This document shows, in pieces, positions 45,401-61,730 of a stretch of 64,000 nt of DNA (position 1 is the first letter of the stretch; each line of letters opens with the position of its first letter). The notes below the pieces were generated by a model that was given only the letters and a program-made list of their open reading frames with translations, was not told the origin of the DNA and searched no databases. Position numbers and translations under genes: made by a program. Origin of the DNA: Dirofilaria immitis (taxonomy: Eukaryota; Nematoda; Chromadorea; Rhabditida; Onchocercidae); the NCBI GenBank assembly GCA_024305405.1, contig JAKNDB010000068.1, positions 7,493,501-7,557,500 on the forward strand, in the 5' to 3' direction.

Positions 45401-48400
45401 TTTATCTTGTTCACTTTATTGACGCATTCACATTGTTAGCGTATTAGAATTTATAGCCATCAGAACACTACGTATTTGTTCATCGTGTTGAATGCTTACG
45501 AGATGGTGGCATTCTGGATCCCGATGACCAGCTTTTTGATGTTTTTGATGAGAATAATGATCAGGTTAGTGAAAATCATAGAAGGTTTCAAATCTTTTAA
45601 CTTTATTGCGACAGATTTACCTATTGTATTAGTAAATAAGATAAAAATAATCCATAAATATGATGAAAATAGAATGGGAAATTATTTAAAGGAACTAACT
45701 TTCAAAATCACTACCTTCACATTTTTCAGATGAAGTAAACGTTTGTGAAAAGGATAAATAAACATTCAGAATCTCTTTAAAAAGAATTTTTATCCGAACA
45801 TCTGTTTCAACTTACTGATAGTTTTCATAATTCAAACTATAATTCAATTTCTTCAGATGATTACTCTTCTTAGAATTTTAATAAGGTGAATGATTTTTAA
45901 ATATCTGTTTCAGATATTAGCCATCTACGATGAACCGAACTTTGCTGTAGTGAATTCGGTCCCGACAAATGCCTCTTGTTTTGCTATTAATGAAACAGTA
46001 TCGTCAAGTTCTTCAGCGACGACAAAAACCACTATATCAACAGGACCTTCTTTGGATCATAAATTAAACATCATTTCAAGTTCTGGTGATGGTGATGTTG
46101 TTGAAATAACGAATATTGCCGTCATGCCAAGTTCGTTTTATAGTGATTATAATTTTGGTGTATTACTTGATTTTGCTAGTAGTTGAAAACTTTTAAAAAG
46201 TATCTCGAAATGCCAAAATGGAATGCAAAATTTTCTAATGATCTTAAAAAGCAATATTTTTTCTAAATTTATTTAAATAGTTTTATTGAGAAATTTTTCT
46301 AACATAAAAAAATTGGTAAAGCTTATAAAGGATTATATTTGATGATTTATTATATTCCAATTGCATTATTTGCACCGATGTGAATTAATAAGGCAATATT
46401 AAATCATTTACTTTAGCTGATGGTCTACAAGTAATTTCGGACAACGCCCACGCACTGCAACAAAAGCCATCTTCGTCCTCATTTATAACAGGCTCTGATT
46501 CTACTTCTCCATTAACTTTTCCATCTATACAATTTGATCAGAAACGTAGTATTACATCGGACATACGTCATATCTATCATTCCACTTCAAAAAATGTTAG
46601 CGGGTCACCGAGAAATAAATATCGAGTTATTATATCTCCAGGTTTTTAATTTCGTTTGTATATATTTTTCATATCTTTAACTTTTCATCATTAGATGTTT
46701 GACTAGAAACAAAGAAATCTGAGTTTGTCGGGCCGCTTAAAATGAAATTTGAAACAGTTTTTCTTTTTTATATTTATATTCTGATTAAGCATGCATTTAT
46801 CAGTTTTTAAGGAAATAACGCAGGAAATCGAAATTCATACATCTTCGTTCGCTTTTCATTATTCACTAAAAATCACTTTTAAATTTGTCATTTATTAGTG
46901 ATAGCTTTCCCAAGGATTTACTTAGATTAAATCAACTATTTTTTTTGGTGATGGTTTCAAATAATATACCTGTAAGATTAATTTTTTCACAGCGTTTTTA
47001 CAATTTACCACTTAAAATCTCAATTTTCGTGAAAGTTTACTTTTTTTTCAGATGTTAACCATCAATCGTCACAAGAATCGTCAATTTTCATGAAAGAATC
47101 ATTGATGGTTCAATCATCTTCTAGAAAATCGCGTCTCACTGACAATTTTTTGATGCTAAAGAACGATTAGAAGAAAAATTAGCAAATAATATCAAAAGCC
47201 ATGTAATAAAAACAGATGGGAGAAGTTCGAAATTAATACCATTGATGGAAGCAGCAAATCGAGAACAAACAGTGATTATATTTTCAGACAGCACTATTAA
47301 TATTCAATTAGGAATTGAGGTATATCTACTTTTTCTCTTATAATAATTATCTTTAGTAACGTTTATTATGTCATCTTGCTTAGATAATAAACTGCTGAGG
47401 ATAGAGTAAATCCAAAAGAATTATGTTTTTTTCATATGTCAAAATTACACTACTAATTTTTTTCGTTTTCAGTCGATCCGTTTTGAACAGCAAGAGACAG
47501 CAAACGAATAATAAAAATTTATAGGTTCACTATATTGTTTTTTCATCCATTAGAAAATCAATAAGCATGAAGCTAATAATCATATGCTTATTTGATTTTG
47601 GAACTTTGTGATTTTAATTGTTTCGTTTCTCTAGATTTCGCCAGTACATGATCCAGTAAACAGTATGCGGTTACAAGCTGTAGAGATCCGGCAAATTGAT
47701 AATGAAGGTCGGGTTGGCAGGGATGGACGTCTTCAGGTTGGTGATCGCATTGTGGAAATCAATCAGCGTCCTGTTTATCAGGTTAATAATTAACCTAAAA
47801 ATAATGTAAAACCGGCTCTATCAATTCAGATGTTTTTCGCAAATATTTGACGATGATTTTTGTAACAGGATAAGGAAGTTTACGGCGAATCATTAAAATT
47901 GGCTAAAATTATATAAGTAAATAGTTAATCGTTCAGCAACTTCGACTTCACTTTACAGATGTCGATCTCAAGAGCACGTGCCTATTTACAAGAAATAGAA
48001 GCAATTGCTCACCCAAGTTTGACAATCGATCGTTCCATAGAAACATTTACAAGCGATGGTAGGTCTTTGAATTGTCAGCATTTATAAATTATTTAATGGA
48101 ATTTATGTGATTTTTCTATTAAAACGACAGAATTTTTTTGTAATTCAAGCTGATGTGCACGTAGTGTCAATTATAAACAATAGCGCAATGACCGAACCAA
48201 AGTACAAGTGGTTACATAAAAATTATGTATCTTTTTATTTTCTCAGAATGGTAAATGCTTGCCTGATATACGGATATCTTATATCAGATCTGCTTACATT
48301 TTTTTTGATTTTCAGCGATTTCTCATCGTAGTCAGTCATCAACGAATAGTTTGCAGAAGCGACCAACACTCTCTGCACTGCAGCAGGCTAATACAACAGC

Positions 48401-51400
48401 TCTTGGAACAACATTTCCAGTTAAAATTGTTAAAAGTGTGATCATTTTTTAATGTACTTTTTGCTATTTGTTAATTTCTATGAATAGTTGTGAAGATGGC
48501 ACTCTTAGAATATTAGAATATGCTACTAGCGGTTGTATAAATTATGAACAAAATGTAAAAAAGACTGTTTACCAATTTTTGTTTTGTACAACTAATAAAT
48601 ATGACTCAGAAAGTGGCGGATTTGGTTTTACCATAACGAGTCGCGAAACTGCTAAAGGTGAACGACTATTTTATATTGGGACTGTGAAAGCAGATGGTGC
48701 TGCGGTAAATATATTAAGAGCTGGCGATCGGTTATTACAGGTAATAATATTTTTTATGGAAATGATTACGATTTTATATTCTCTTGTACCATGGAGTGTA
48801 GTGTTGAATAGTTTCTTTTATTTTTATTCTAAAAGTTGCAGTGATTATTTTAATTTATGCGACATTTCGGAATTCCATTGTTAAATATGTGGAAAAATTA
48901 TAATCCTCACTCTGTATTCTTCTCTGATAAAAATTTTAAGATTTTTTCCTGAAATTCTAGATCAATGGTGAAAAACAACTGAAATTACCCAAAACTATAT
49001 GGTCGAACGTCTCAAAAAATTGGATGTTGGTGACTCAGTAAACTTATTAGTTTCGCGACTTGGAAACCAGGAAAACGAAAGCCAAAACTCAGTAGCAGTT
49101 AAAATCGATCATGATGATAAAAATGCCGTTACCATAAAGGAGTCAATGAAGGAGTGAAACAATATGGGTACATTTAATTAGTAATTTTATTCAATTGATA
49201 CTTAAGGAATAAAATGTTGAGCATTATTTATTTTTAATATTGGTAAAATATGAAATATGAAGAACTTTAAAAGGGATTTTAAGAATATATTATTAAGTTT
49301 TATCGATAAATAAAACTAAATTGCTTAAGGTCATTTCGTAAAATATTGATTTCCATTATAAGCAAACCATTTAACGTATTTCAGATAACACGGAAAATCA
49401 TCACTGTATCTATGAGGAATAGTTCATTTATAAGTTGAACCTTATATTTTGTTATGAAAAATTAAGTAAAAATTGTAGAGAGGAGATTTTGACGCTGAAA
49501 ATTGCCTTAAATGAAACGGGAAGTGCTGGATTGGGTATAAGCTTAAAAGCAAGGGCCGTTATGAAACCTGATGGTACCCGTCATGATTGTGGAATATTTA
49601 TTAAAAAAGTTAGTTGTACGTTTAAGTGCTCTGCTTACTGAATATCTTGTTTGTTGGACTAATATTACTTTTTTTTAATCTTAGCAGTAGTTTTTGAATA
49701 CTTTATTGTAATTACAGCATCTTTGCTTTGGCAAGTAAATTGTTGAAAAATCATGCTTATCATATTCTGTATAGGTTTTGCATGGTGGTGCTGCGTATAA
49801 AGATGGAAGATTACAACTGAATGATCAGTTGATTGGAATTGAAAACACTGATTTGAGACGAATGACAAAGAATTCGGAAGCTAGTGACGCTATCACTAGA
49901 TGTTTGAAGAATTTAGGTAAATTCTGAGAATTAATTTATATATATTTAAAATAGATTGCGTAGATTGGAAGTATTACGAAGAAAACGTTCAGGGTTATGC
50001 TAATTAAAATATTTAGGACCCAATGCAAATAATGTATGTTTAAAAGTTGCAAGAAAGGTTGAGTTGCGCCATAGCAACGATTCTCCAAGTATAAAGAATT
50101 CGTTCGACAAATGTTTGCTTCCACATTATGAGAGTCCTAAAGTACATGATGGATCTCGAACAAAATCGGAAGGTAAATACCAGTTAATAACAATTCATCA
50201 ATTTATATAGAGACATAGCCATAAATAGATATTAGAATATTGAGTTATGTCAGCAATTCATCTTGTGAGTAGTACAGTATATGTCAACTACGTCAAAGTA
50301 TCGTTAGAGAAAAGATTGGTGTTATTTATTTAACTACTTGTTTAAATCCATTTTTGTATACTAAACTATATGATGATATGCATATATAATTTTAATTAAT
50401 ATATATGTAAATATATTTCTCCTACAGATAATGATAAAATGATCGTAAAAAACATGGAACTTCAAATGATTGTAATGCAAACATGCCAAGACGCCAATTT
50501 AATAGCTCGAGCGAGCATTCCTTGTAATCTTTTTCTTTATCATAACCTTGAGTTTTTTTTTTGTGAAAATCTATTTCATGATTGAAACATGACTATATAT
50601 GATTTTTGTTTGTTATTCCAAATTATAAAATAACTGCTGTACAGTTTCTTATTGCTTATTAAATTTCTCAAATATTTGTTACACATTGCTAATATTCGCG
50701 ATTTGAATGATGATTGTAGTTGCTGGAATCATATTATTAATTTAGGTTGTGGAGTGGACATCATTTCTATACGTTATTGATTTGATATGTCCAGAAATTT
50801 ATGTTTGAAGGTGTTCTTCTATTTCCTTTTCAATGTTCGTTTTAGGAATGCAAATGAAGATTTGGATTCTATTTCAAGCGATAGGCAGAAGTATATATCA
50901 GAAGATGAAATGAGCCATGTTGATAGCAATGCTTTCAGTCGAAAAAATCCTGCCAGGAGGTCGGCTTTACTAGTAAAGTTACTATAAAAAGTATTTTATG
51001 ATGTAAAAGTCAATGCTGTGAAAAATTTTATGTGAAATCAAGACGTAAAAATGTTACATTTAAGGAATGTTATACATTGTGATCAAAGGGATATGGTTTT
51101 TTTTGATAGCTGGGGACTACGCGAATTTTTTTAATAACTTTTTTAATATTTTCTTAATAGCTAATTTTTTTCAGTTTTTATGCAACAAAATTACTTTTAT
51201 AGATCGATATCAGAAAAGCGGCATATGGGTGTCAGAAACGATGCAAACAATGCAATGCTCTTCCATAAAATTAAGCATAGTCACGAAATGAGTGGTAAAT
51301 GCTTCTAATTATAGTTATTTTTTTTTTAAATATCATGTAAGTTGCTACTTAGTTTGCATGACTTTAGTGGCTTGTTTTGATTATTTTATTTTCAGTTTGG

Positions 51401-54400
51401 TTTTGTTTAGGAGTAGTCACTACTTATAAAGTGTAATTTCAAGCGCGGTTGCAGATATAAGACATTTTTCATTTGTGACTATTGCTTGTTTTGTTTTACT
51501 GGAAAAATATGATTTTGAGGTGATCCTTATTTCTGTTTTATGTTCCTTAATGATCTTTACAATTGCGTTATCTTTTTGTTTAAAAGATTTGTTCGGCGCT
51601 TCTTTTGTCTAAATTAGTGCTTGAGCTCCTCTCCGTTTGTTAATTGATCATAGCAGTGGCTTACAATGTCTCATTACGTAACGCCATACTGCTTCGAGAA
51701 AATGTCCCGTTGAAACTTGGCATTGTTTCGATCCTCAGATAAAAAAGTTGACATTAGAAGATCTATAAGACATCATGAAAAAAATTATTCTGTTAGTATC
51801 ACTAATAATGCGAAGATAAATGCGATTTTTTCATCATGTAAGCATGATATGTAATAGGTGTTGGTCAAATTTCATGATTAAATTTTCTAAATCTGTATTT
51901 TATTTTTAAAATAAGTTTGAGATAGACTGAAGATGCTGGAAACATTACAAAACATAACTTGTTGGCGTGATATGCTGCTGAATGATTATTCTCTACCGTT
52001 TTTATTTTGTTCATAGTTGATGCTACCATTGATTTAATACATCTTATATTCTATACAAGCATATTGCTTTAGTTTCATATAACATCTTACCTTAATTTTC
52101 TGATATAACATAACATAGCATCAATTTATGCATTTTTTCTGATATAAAAATATTAAATTGGTAGTTCTGGGTGATGGGCGATAGAATATTTATGGATTGT
52201 CTTTATTAGTAGCTATTTCAGCATCTCCTAATCGTCGTTCATTAAGCCTCGAAAGTATGGAGGCGCACCGATTGTCAATGTTGACAACTTCATCAGCGTA
52301 AGTTGTTAGATTTTTCTGCTGTTTCCGATATTCTATTTAACCATTTACTCTTAAACAATTATTTTTAACTTTTTTTTCTATTGCAAGAAGTGTTATTTCT
52401 GCATTGTAGTCATCTGAACGGACTAACCTTCCGAGGCGCTCAGGCAGAACAAATGGCAAGACGAGTCCATCCGAATACTCTTAAGCGAGTCCAAAAATCT
52501 CGATCTAGTGTTTGCATGAAGCCATTTATTTCCGATGCAGAAGATCGGACTTCTGCAGGTAACTTTACTTATTTTGATGATATTCCATTTTCTCATAACT
52601 TGTACAATGTGATATTTTAAGGGAGGAATCGAGATGAATCTTACGGATCTTTACCTCGAGAAATTTCTGCTACTTCTAAGGAAAAGCAACAACGAAGGAA
52701 ATCAGTTGGAAGGTGAGTGCATCTTGTATTCCCTATTCTTCAGCCACAAATCGTTTTCCGAAGATTTACTGGTTGAAATTCTTATTATTATATTGGTATT
52801 TAATATTTTTAACAATACACTTTACTTCTCTATATTTATTTAAGCGAAATTATTGATCTTGAAATAAAATTTACCAGCAATTTCTGCTGATTGTTTTTAA
52901 GTAATCGATTTTTTATTTGCAGTAGCATATTTTCAAAGATTACTCAGAGACTTGGTAGTTCGAGATCGCGTGATGCATCTCCAGAAAAGTCTGTATCATT
53001 CGGCATTGTGAAAAATAATTTTCTCGTCGAGAAGGCAAATAGGTTTGTGAAATTACTAAACAAAGGAAATATATGATTTAGACACAGCAATATTTTGAAG
53101 AGATTGGTAATTTAATAATTTACGAGAAAATAAGTTATTCTAAAGTTAGCATTATTTTAAAATGTTTTTAACCTGTTTGTTCATATTCTTCAGCCAATTC
53201 TAGAACACAAAATCGTCAAGAATGGAATAAAAAAGCAATCATTTGATACGCAGAGCACCACCACCACCATATCAACCGTCATCCTGTGACATTTTGCAGT
53301 CAATAAATCCTGATTATTATGTAAACGTAAGTCTCATTTGATTCTTTTTTCGCAACAGGATAATTGCAAAGTGCTGTGCGAATCTCTTGAGGGGTGCTAT
53401 TATAACTGGATTAGAGTATATAGAGTTTTTATATTTCTAAGATTTTTTATTTAAAAATATTGTAGCTCATATAGAGTGTTCTGAAAATTTATCTAGCCGT
53501 TGAAAATAACTGTCTAATGATTTATTAGATAGAGTCATTAGTACATTGTTGCAATTGCGGAATATCAACTAATAAGCAGTTCTTAATAAAGCCAATTAAT
53601 TGAGAATCTTTTTTAAATGAGTATGAACAAGTATCAAGTTTAGGAAGTGTCTCGAACGCATAAAACAGAAGTTCTTTGCAACGGAGAGGAATTACCCGCT
53701 AGTGGCTACATACGGGTTGCAAATTCAAAGTTCTACGATAGCTTTATTGAGAGGTGGGCGGGTAACTTAAAGCTTAAGCCGGTCTTTTCTGTAGGCTTTT
53801 CTCTTACATGCTTTAAGCACTCTTGTTATTGCTGCTTCCGCTTTCCCGAAAGTTTTTATATTATTTTTAAAAACAATTATTTAGTTTGAAGAAGATTGTT
53901 ACATTATAATTGTAGCTTTATTTTTTCATATGTTTGGATTCGAGTCAAAAAGATTGTTCCTTTTTCTTTTATAAATTCTGAATTACAATAAGCGTATTAT
54001 CCAGCTAGCTTTCTTTTGCGCTTCAAGCTTTACACAGTATCGAATATATGATACATATATTTTGCATGACGAAAATACGGTTCTTTCTTGCATGAAACAT
54101 TCTTAAAATGTTTGTTCATGCGTTCCATATAGATATCATTTGACAAATGGGACTTTAAAGGGATTTTATAAATTTAAGATATTTTTAGGATGTATCAAAA
54201 ATTTAATAATTTTTACTGTAAAAATTCTTTGCAAATTTTTGTCACATTTACAAACTTCAGAAAAAATTATTTTCATTAAGAAAATCAATCAATCCTGCAT
54301 GTTTTGTAGTTTTTTAAGATTCTGTTTTTTTTTTTAATGGAAATCTGAAAAGTGTTAATTTTGATTTTCATATTCGCTATTTTTAGGAACAAGGAACATC

Positions 54401-56290
54401 CAGAAATGTATTGCTTGGCTGGAGAGGACAGTATAATACAGCGGCTTGCAACAACGAATGCAATAACAGAAGGAAAAGAAACTCATCCATCAATCGTCAA
54501 ACAAGAAAGTATGGTCGATTAGAATAATTATGAAATTGGGATTTAATTGGAGAATGATTTCAGATGTAATGAAAAATAATTCTTGAGTTTCCTCTCATGC
54601 CATTTTTTTCTAGTGGGCGTGAATTATATGTGCAATCTCGCCAACAGCAGCAGCAACAACAGCAACAATATACAATCCGCCCGCAGTTTTGTTACGAAAG
54701 ACGACTTGAGCAACAGCAGCGGCAATGTATGGCATATTATTCAGGATGCAGAAACGATTACTATGACGCCTTCAATTCTTGGTTTGCGTACAGTGCAGCT
54801 ACCGCATGCGGAAATATACCTGCAAGAGGAAGAAGCGAATATCCGATCCAGCACACTTACTTTTCCACAACAGCAGCAGAAACAATGTCACAAAGCAGAG
54901 CACCGGTACAACAAATTTACCATGAAAGGTTATTTGTTTAAATAGTCAGATTTTAGAAATTAAACCTGATGTTTTTTTACCGCTACCTTAATTCACAATA
55001 ATGCTGAAATAAAATAGGTTTGGATGTTAAACAATGCTTTATTAATAATATAAATGAAATACGACTTATTTTAGCTCTTAACTTTTCTAATTATTCTAAA
55101 TGACGAGTTTTATTTCAGTTCCGGGTGTTCTATAATTTAATTTAACATGTTAACGTACACTGCAACGTAGGAATTGAAGAGCTTAATATTTCAAAGTACA
55201 CATTGCTTTACCAAATAATATTAGCCATCTTTTGACTACTAACTAAATCTGAATTCTGAATTTAGATATTTTCGAATCCTGAGAATAAGGTGGAGCAGGA
55301 AATGGAAAAGATCAAAAAGCATAGATAATTTGCAATTTTGGAGTTTTTATGAGATAAATTTTGATTTTAATCAAAATTATATATGAGTAGATCTTAATTT
55401 TGAATTCAAAATTATAAAAAACAATTTCCAATTTTAATTAACTATTTACTACATGGATACGTGTTAGAAATTTAATTTTTATAGATTCCAGTCCTGTCCA
55501 ACTCAGCTTTACTCATCAGGAGTGCGAACGAGGCAAAATATCGAAAGAACTGGTCCCTATTACGCAACCGACTATGCCTCCTATCGTATTTCCGACTACT
55601 AGAACTTTCTTTTTGCACCCTCCACTGGAATATCAGGACATCGAATTAATGATATATATGTAGAAGCTCGTCCAAGTTTACGAAATCAGTGTTTACTCGA
55701 CCATTAAAAGAGTACAAAATAGCTGAAAATATCGTAAGCCAGTCAAGAAATTCTTTAAAGCCTCAAGCATCTATGTTCAGTCATCAACGCTCTTGCCAAA
55801 ATCAGCAACAGCAGTCATCACACAATCCTGTTTTTCGAGAATCACTACCATTATGTTCTCACTACAATCAACAAAAGCAATCTCTGGACTTTTCTAAAAG
55901 CTTTACCTCGTTGTCTCTTCATCCCGAGACATCTGTTTCTTCAGCGCCAACTTATTTGCAAACATTATTAGAATCACCAGCAAGGAATTGCAGAGACGAC
56001 GGTTTGGTCAATGTTCCGAAACCAATCAAATATATCAAAATTCATACGGATCATCTCATCTATCACTTCCCAAGCAACAATCATTGCGAATGCGAACTGT
56101 AGGCATCCGATCACCGAATAGTGATTCATTTTGTCAGCAAACTACGGATAGTTTTGATTATCAAAATTATCTTCGAGCGACATGTCGGGATCGCATAAAT
56201 GATCGGAAAGAACGTATAATGCTTATTGCAACGATACCTGACAAAACGATGTTTATGAAGAGAAGTGACCTGTCGTACTTCTCGTCCTAA
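42444..56290 (+). CDS. par-3: PAR-3/Bazooka cell-polarity scaffold
   Basis: Cortical scaffold that binds PAR-6 and aPKC. Exons by phase: 42444-42565 (MKAKVTVHFGNVAVVVPC, CR1), 45233-45290, 45457-45564 (FVHRVECLRDGGILDPDD), 45914-46157, 46417-46641, 47052-47319, 47635-47781 (PDZ1, GRLQVGDRIVEIN), 47959-48058, 48316-48435, 48610-48740 (PDZ2, GGFGFTITSRETAKGERLF), 48961-49153, 49479-49608 (PDZ3, SAGLGISLKARA), 49775-49916, 50017-50172, 50428-50523, 50846-50972 (aPKC-binding CR3-like FSRKNPARRSALL), 51203-51294 (SEKRHMG), 52222-52297, 52410-52558, 52622-52712, 52923-53042 (SRSRDASPEKS), 53204-53326, 53644-53753, 54388-54527, 54611 to about 54929, and 55485-56290. One missing base each near 47146, 48971, 50436 and 53229, and at least three after 55600, break the frame. 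The 50972/51203 junction and the frame after 53753 are unresolved. Confidence 0.9.
44262..44307. repeat. 23-bp tandem duplication
   Basis: Two adjacent 23-nt units (TTTATTTGTCT then A or G, then CCTTTCCTACC) differ at one base. They lie in the first par-3 intron, in a less AT-rich patch (about 43920-44340) that also has an ATG/GAT-rich run. Confidence 0.85.
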
Positions 56291-57818
56291 TATCTTATAT
56301 GACGCCACCCAATAATAATTAAATAATATTTATCTTTAATTTGTAAATTCCTGAGCGAAACAAATCTCCAATTTTGCTAGAAAATTAATTTTCAGTGAGG
56401 TTTGATAGTCGTCGTTAGATTTTTAAATAATATCATATTCGATATAACGTTCAGGGAATAGCGCTTAATAGCATTTTTGATTTTTCAGATTTTTATTTCA
56501 TATGTGATTCTAAAAGTTTGATCATTTCCTCGATGTTTAATTCTTTTTTTTGATTCGTAATCATCATTATTTGTACATATTGCAACAGTGGTACTTTTTT
56601 GGTACTAAAATTGGTTGGATCGACAGTAGAAAAAATGTTGATTGAATTTCCAAAAATCAAGAAATGAAGAAACATTATGAGATCGGATAATCGAGTTTGA
56701 TCCTTATTTAATTCACACATTTTCTTAGAATTTCACATCAAGTATTTCCAAGATTTGTATTACGAAATTTAATCCTAGAATTTCGCTAATTTTACTTATC
56801 CAATTTTATATTTCAGCAAATACATTCCGAGGTTATTTTAGAAGATCGTTTAACGGAACTACGTTTTATCCTGCTCAATAAAATCATTCTTTAATTTGTG
56901 CTTTTGACTATAGAAATAAAGAGACTGTCAAATTTTTCTTAATGTCAGTGTGGAAATCGAAAGTGTAAAATGTTTCATTCTGTGCCATATGTCTAAAAAT
57001 CAACGTTATTATTACAATTATTTCTTTCACTTTGTTGTACCTATGTTTTGTTCCTCTTAATTCGTTGTTTACAGAAGGAAATATATGCTTTTATCGCCTG
57101 TGTGTTATAACTAAATCCAAAAAATTCCGGTTAATAATTTAAACATTTCCTGTGCTTGCGGAGATGTATATTATTCAATACCAGTGCTTTTTCGAGCCTA
57201 AATTTATACTTAATTACATTTACATAAGATTTTTCTGGTTTGCAGGTTCTCATTTATTTAATGTCATCAGTTTACGGTCGAAAAACTGGGAAATAAACAG
57301 GAGTAGAGTTTTGAGAATGTCCATATGATTCTCAGAAATATATGCAGAAAGATGTCTTGCAACTTTGTTTAGAATGAATGGGAAGGATTTAGCATGTAGA
57401 CGAAAAGGATTTGACCTGTCTGCGCATTACAATATAATCTTGTCTATTCCATTTCGCAAATGTGCAGAATCGATTTTCCCATGAAAGATTTCTAAACGAG
57501 AGAAATTTAAATTCGGTTAGTTTCATTAGGATATCCAAAAGGCAACTGATTGTACGCAAAGGTAATCGTTGACCCTTCCTGTTTATTGGATTTATATTAA
57601 GTTTTATATGCACAAGATTTTGAGACTGTCGTGAAGCGCTTTCCGTTAACTTGGTGTGAACATATAATTGCCAATTGTTGAATTCATTTTAAATTGATGT
57701 ACATTTTAAATTGAAACATTTTGTATATTTTTTACTAAATCAGTTGCAAAATGTGCATGATGACTTGTGAAGTTCTTGTAGAGTGCTATTCAAATCAGTT
57801 TGTTTAGTGGCGTTAGAT
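56291..57818. other. 3' intergenic region between convergent par-3 and gdh
   Basis: About 1.5 kb between the stop codons of par-3 (plus) and glutamate dehydrogenase (minus), so it holds both 3' UTRs. A minus-strand open frame at 56493-56720 (75 residues, contains KELNIEEMIKLLESHMK) starts with ATG and has a plausible helical end. It has no recognised homologue and I do not call it a gene. Confidence 0.5.

Positions 57819-61730
<3,912 letters not shown>

Noticed and set aside
54133..54230. Possible par-3 exon (YHLTNGTLK)
   Set aside because: It accepts the right phase, but the rest of the frame becomes hydrophobic and AT-driven; joining 53753 directly to 54388 works without it.
56493..56720. 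75-codon minus-strand frame between par-3 and gdh
   Set aside because: Plausible-looking translation, but no homologue recognised and it lies where two 3' UTRs converge; long chance frames are common in this window.
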